From assembly GCA_013141415.1 (NCBI GenBank), contig JABFQY010000001.1, positions 124,001 through 188,000 on the forward strand: a stretch of DNA of 64,000 bases, written 5' to 3'. Below are positions 61,595 to 64,000 of the stretch, piece after piece. Numbering within the stretch: position 1 is the first letter of the stretch; every line of letters begins with the position of its first letter. The notes below the pieces were generated by a model, which saw nothing but the letters and a program-made list of their open reading frames with translations, made no database searches and was not told where the DNA came from. The DNA comes from Kiritimatiellaceae bacterium (GTDB lineage: Bacteria > Verrucomicrobiota > Kiritimatiellia > Kiritimatiellales > Tichowtungiaceae). The position numbers and the translations under genes were made by a program.

Positions 61595-62815
61595 TCAGTC
61601 GATTGTGTTGACCAGCAGTCCGTCGCGGAGTTTTGGTTCGAACCAGGTGCTCTTGGGCGGCATGAGCAGATTGGCGTCGGCGACGGCCATGAGCTGGTCA
61701 AGCGTGGTCGGGTAGAGCGAGAAGGCGACGACGGCTTCGCCGGCATCGACGCGGCGTTCGAGTTCCGGTGTTCCGTGGATGCCGCCGACGAAGTCGATCC
61801 GGTTGCTCTCGCGCGGATCGGCGATGCCGAGCAGCGGGGCCAGCACGCGATCCTGCAGTACGCTCACGTCGAGCGAAGCGACCGGATCTTTGGACAGCGC
61901 GGCTTTCGGCGTCAGCAGAAACCATTTGCGGTCGATGTACATGCAGACCGCGCCGGGCGCGGCGGGCATTTTCCGGTCGGTCGCGGTGACGGTGAACGCT
62001 TTTTCCAATCCCAGGAAAAACTCTTCCTGCGACTGGCCGTTCAGGTCGAAGACGACGCGGTTGTAAGGCAGGATTTTGAGCTGACCAGCGGGGAAGAGCA
62101 CGGTGAGGAACCAGTTGTACGGCTCGTCGCCGGTGTGCTTCGGGTTGTCTTTGCGCCGCATCTGCGCGACACGCACGGCGCTGGCCGCGCGGTGGTGGCC
62201 GTCGGCTACATAAAACGCCGGAACCACGCCGAAAGCCGATTGCACGGCGGCGGAGTCGGCGATTTTCCAGACGGTGTGGATGATACCTCCGGCGGCGGTG
62301 ACGCAATAAAGCGGTTTTTCCTGCGCGGTTTTTTGCATCAGGCCGGTGATCGCCGCATTGTCGCGGTAGGTCAGAAAGATCGGGCCGGTGTGGGCGTTGG
62401 TGCGGTCGACGTGTTTGGTGCGGTCGTCTTCTTTTGCGCGGCGGGTTTTTTCGTGAATCTTGATTTTGCCGGATTCGTAGTCAGCCACGTTACAGAGTGC
62501 GACGACGCCGTACTGGATGCGCCCGTCCATTTCCTGGCTGTAGAGATAGAGCGTCGGCTTATCTTCACGAATCAGCGAGCCACCGGTTTTCAGTTTGGCA
62601 AAATTTTCGACTGCCTTGGCGTACACGGCGTCGGAGTAGGGATCGGTGCTTTCCGGCAGATCAATTTCCGAGCGGGTCACGCGCAGGAACGAGAGCGGAT
62701 TGCCGGCGGCCATTTCGGCGGCCTGTTTCCGGTCCATCACATCGTAAGGAAGAGTCGCGATTTGTTCCGCCAGACTTTCGGCGGGCCGCCATGCTTTGAA
62801 GGGATTAATTTTCAT
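61595..62815 (-). CDS. DUF1015 family protein
   Basis: 406 residues from the ATG at 62815 (MKINPFKAWRP). DUF1015 signature AFYVADGHHRAASAV and the N-terminal LPYDVM are clear. Upstream reading to 62950 runs through a dispersed repeat and is not used. Role unknown; the family is common in bacteria, often near serine synthesis genes. Confidence 0.9.
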   Translation of the reverse strand: MKINPFKAWRPAESLAEQIATLPYDVMDRKQAAEMAAGNPLSFLRVTRSEIDLPESTDPYSDAVYAKAVENFAKLKTGGSLIREDKPTLYLYSQEMDGRIQYGVVALCNVADYESGKIKIHEKTRRAKEDDRTKHVDRTNAHTGPIFLTYRDNAAITGLMQKTAQEKPLYCVTAAGGIIHTVWKIADSAAVQSAFGVVPAFYVADGHHRAASAVRVAQMRRKDNPKHTGDEPYNWFLTVLFPAGQLKILPYNRVVFDLNGQSQEEFFLGLEKAFTVTATDRKMPAAPGAVCMYIDRKWFLLTPKAALSKDPVASLDVSVLQDRVLAPLLGIADPRESNRIDFVGGIHGTPELERRVDAGEAVVAFSLYPTTLDQLMAVADANLLMPPKSTWFEPKLRDGLLVNTID

Positions 62816-62884
62816 AATGCGGCGCAGTGTACAGAACCAGCCCGTGGAAATGAAACAGGAAAACCGGATTTTAAAAATCGGCAG

Positions 62885-62960
62885 GTTCAGCCCGCAGAAT
62901 GCACAGAGAAACACAGAAGCTAAAGGCGCGGAGGCGCAAAACGGTTCCAATGACTGGACA
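62885..62960. repeat. Dispersed repeat, copy B
   Basis: Matches 3986-4022 over 37 bases (32 identical), followed by 23 extra bases and a degenerate TTCCAA dyad. Between the DUF1015 and RluA-type genes. Confidence 0.6.
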
Positions 62961-62992
62961 ACTCAGCGACTTTGCGGCTTGGCGAGAGAGTT

Positions 62993-64000
62993 TCAAAACG
63001 ATGGTCGGGAACGGAACTCCAGCCGTTCTCCGGTATGCGGATGGGTGAAGCTGAGGAAACTGGCGTGGAGTTTAAGTTGACCCGGCGCGGTGCCGGAACC
63101 GTAAAGGCGGTCTCCGGAAATTGGAATACCGAGTCCGTGTTCCGACGCGGCGTGCACGCGGAGCTGGTGGGTTCGTCCGGTAACAGGAATAAACTCCACT
63201 CTTGTTTTTCCATTTTCGACGCCTAGCGTCTTCCAGTGCGTGATTCCGGTCTTTCCGTTCACCGGATCATAAATCTGATGCGGCCGATTATTGACGTCGA
63301 GGCGGAAGGGCAGTTTGATGGTTCCGGACTCTTCGGCGAGTTCGCCGTCGAGCAGCGCGATGTAGCGTTTTTCTGTTTCGCGATGTTCGAACTGTCGTGA
63401 CAGCTCACGATGCGCGTCAGCGGTCAGCGCGAGCACCATCAATCCGGAGGTATCCATATCGAGCCGGTGGACGGCAGGCTGCTCGATGCAGTTTGGATAA
63501 AGCGCTTTGATCCGCGCGACCACGCAGTCCTGGTTTTCTTTGCCCTTACCCGGAACCGCCAGCAGTCCGGACGGCTTTATTATAACGACAATGTCGTTAT
63601 CGGCGTGGAAAACAATTTGGAGTGCGGCAGCTTGCTGCCGCTTTGTTTCGGCGGAGCTTGCTACGCTATTTTCCGAAGCAAGCTTCGGAGTAGAAAGCGC
63701 AGGCAAGCCTGCGCACTCCATATTTAAACCGCAAAGCATGAAGCCGAGGATCGGCTGACATTTTTCGGCGCAGGCCGGATAAAACGCGCCATGCTTACGG
63801 GTTCCGGATTTGTTCTCTTTGCCCCAGTAAAACTCGCTCAGGCCGAGCGGCTTGAGCCCGTTGAGCGCGGAATAGTTCAGCAGTTTCGGGGCGCAGCATT
63901 CGCCGACACCCATGGGAATATTGCCGGGGATGATCTTCGTCAGCGGACGGGTTTCACCGCGAAAATTGGTCAGGTGATAGAGCGCATGAATCTCTTTCAT
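62993..64000 (-). CDS. RluA-family pseudouridine synthase (5' end may lie outside the window)
   Basis: At least 335 residues. Catalytic Asp in AVHRLDMDTSGLMVL and VTGRTHQLRVHAAS are RluA motifs. An N-terminal region (ECCAPKLLNYSALNGLKPLGLSEFYWG) precedes the catalytic domain. The segment of about residues 95-128 (ECAGLPALSTPKLAS) is coded by the element at 63619-63719. The Met at the window edge may be internal. Confidence 0.88.
   Translation of the reverse strand: MKEIHALYHLTNFRGETRPLTKIIPGNIPMGVGECCAPKLLNYSALNGLKPLGLSEFYWGKENKSGTRKHGAFYPACAEKCQPILGFMLCGLNMECAGLPALSTPKLASENSVASSAETKRQQAAALQIVFHADNDIVVIIKPSGLLAVPGKGKENQDCVVARIKALYPNCIEQPAVHRLDMDTSGLMVLALTADAHRELSRQFEHRETEKRYIALLDGELAEESGTIKLPFRLDVNNRPHQIYDPVNGKTGITHWKTLGVENGKTRVEFIPVTGRTHQLRVHAASEHGLGIPISGDRLYGSGTAPGQLKLHASFLSFTHPHTGERLEFRSRPSF
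63619..63719. repeat. 101-bp palindromic element, in frame in the RluA-type gene
   Basis: Ends GGAGTGCG and CGCACTCC are inverted. Inside are GCAGC/GCTGC, GGCGGAGCTTGC with GCAAGCTTCGGAG, and GCAGGC/GCCTGC hairpins. It adds about 34 residues to the linker before the catalytic domain without breaking the frame. Confidence 0.88.

Overview
The window looks like a chromosomal segment of a GC-rich Gram-negative bacterium of the PVC group, most likely Kiritimatiellota or Lentisphaerota. That placement is an inference. It rests on two cytoplasmic-type Cys sulfatases, a glycyl radical enzyme, GH20 and GH94 sugar enzymes, a GldAFG-type ABC cluster, outer-membrane export genes (macA/macB/tolC), and many palindromic repeats in and between housekeeping genes. 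No rRNA, transposase, integrase, phage gene or CRISPR array is visible; one tRNA-Ala gene is present.

Layout. 1-4.1 kb: tilS (cut by the window edge) and ftsH. 4.1-21.4 kb: a DEAD-box helicase, then a sugar/anaerobic accessory island: GH20 hexosaminidase, thrH, a zinc-ribbon/EIIA fusion, an AraC regulator divergent from a glycyl radical enzyme and its activase, a GH94 phosphorylase, a sulfatase, deoC, a second AraC regulator, and a sulfatase-ferredoxin-ogt operon. 21.4-29.2 kb: secreted repeat proteins, a LysM lipoprotein, an epimerase, thiL, a tRNA and a second DEAD-box helicase. 29.2-41.4 kb: envelope operons (AsmA-like, DUF4340, gldG/F/A; macB-macA-tolC interrupted by a four-helix-bundle gene). 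41.4-51.4 kb: uracil-DNA glycosylase, a MenA-like prenyltransferase, DoxX and NDH-2, rluD, a Fic protein, a membrane-anchored degenerate nuclease-like protein and proA. 51.4-59.4 kb: proB, rsmD, coaD, yceD, rpmF and the fatty-acid cluster plsX-fabH-fabD-fabG-acpP-fabF. 59.4-64 kb: corA, a MazEF-type pair, a TPR remnant, a DUF1015 protein and a RluA-type synthase running off the edge.

How the genes may work together. The island at 5.8-20.7 kb reads as intracellular processing of sulfated, amino-sugar-containing glycans: sulfatases remove sulfate, GH20 releases hexosamine, GH94 phosphorolyses a disaccharide, and the glycyl radical enzyme and DeoC act on small downstream products. No transporter or sulfatase-maturating enzyme lies in the window, so this is only a working model.

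The most unusual signal is not a gene. At least four unrelated palindromic or low-complexity DNA families sit in the window, and several lie in frame inside conserved genes: a 64-66 bp perfect-arm palindrome (twice in tilS, once intergenic), a 101 bp GGAGTGCG-ended element (in the RluA-type gene), a CTGACYC heptamer array (in the uracil-DNA glycosylase gene, and bracketing the four-helix-bundle gene), and a short dyad TTCCAA-N3-TTGGAA with five exact copies against about 0.004 expected by chance. This resembles the Rickettsia palindromic elements in principle and appears to be a general in-frame repeat-insertion process in this lineage.
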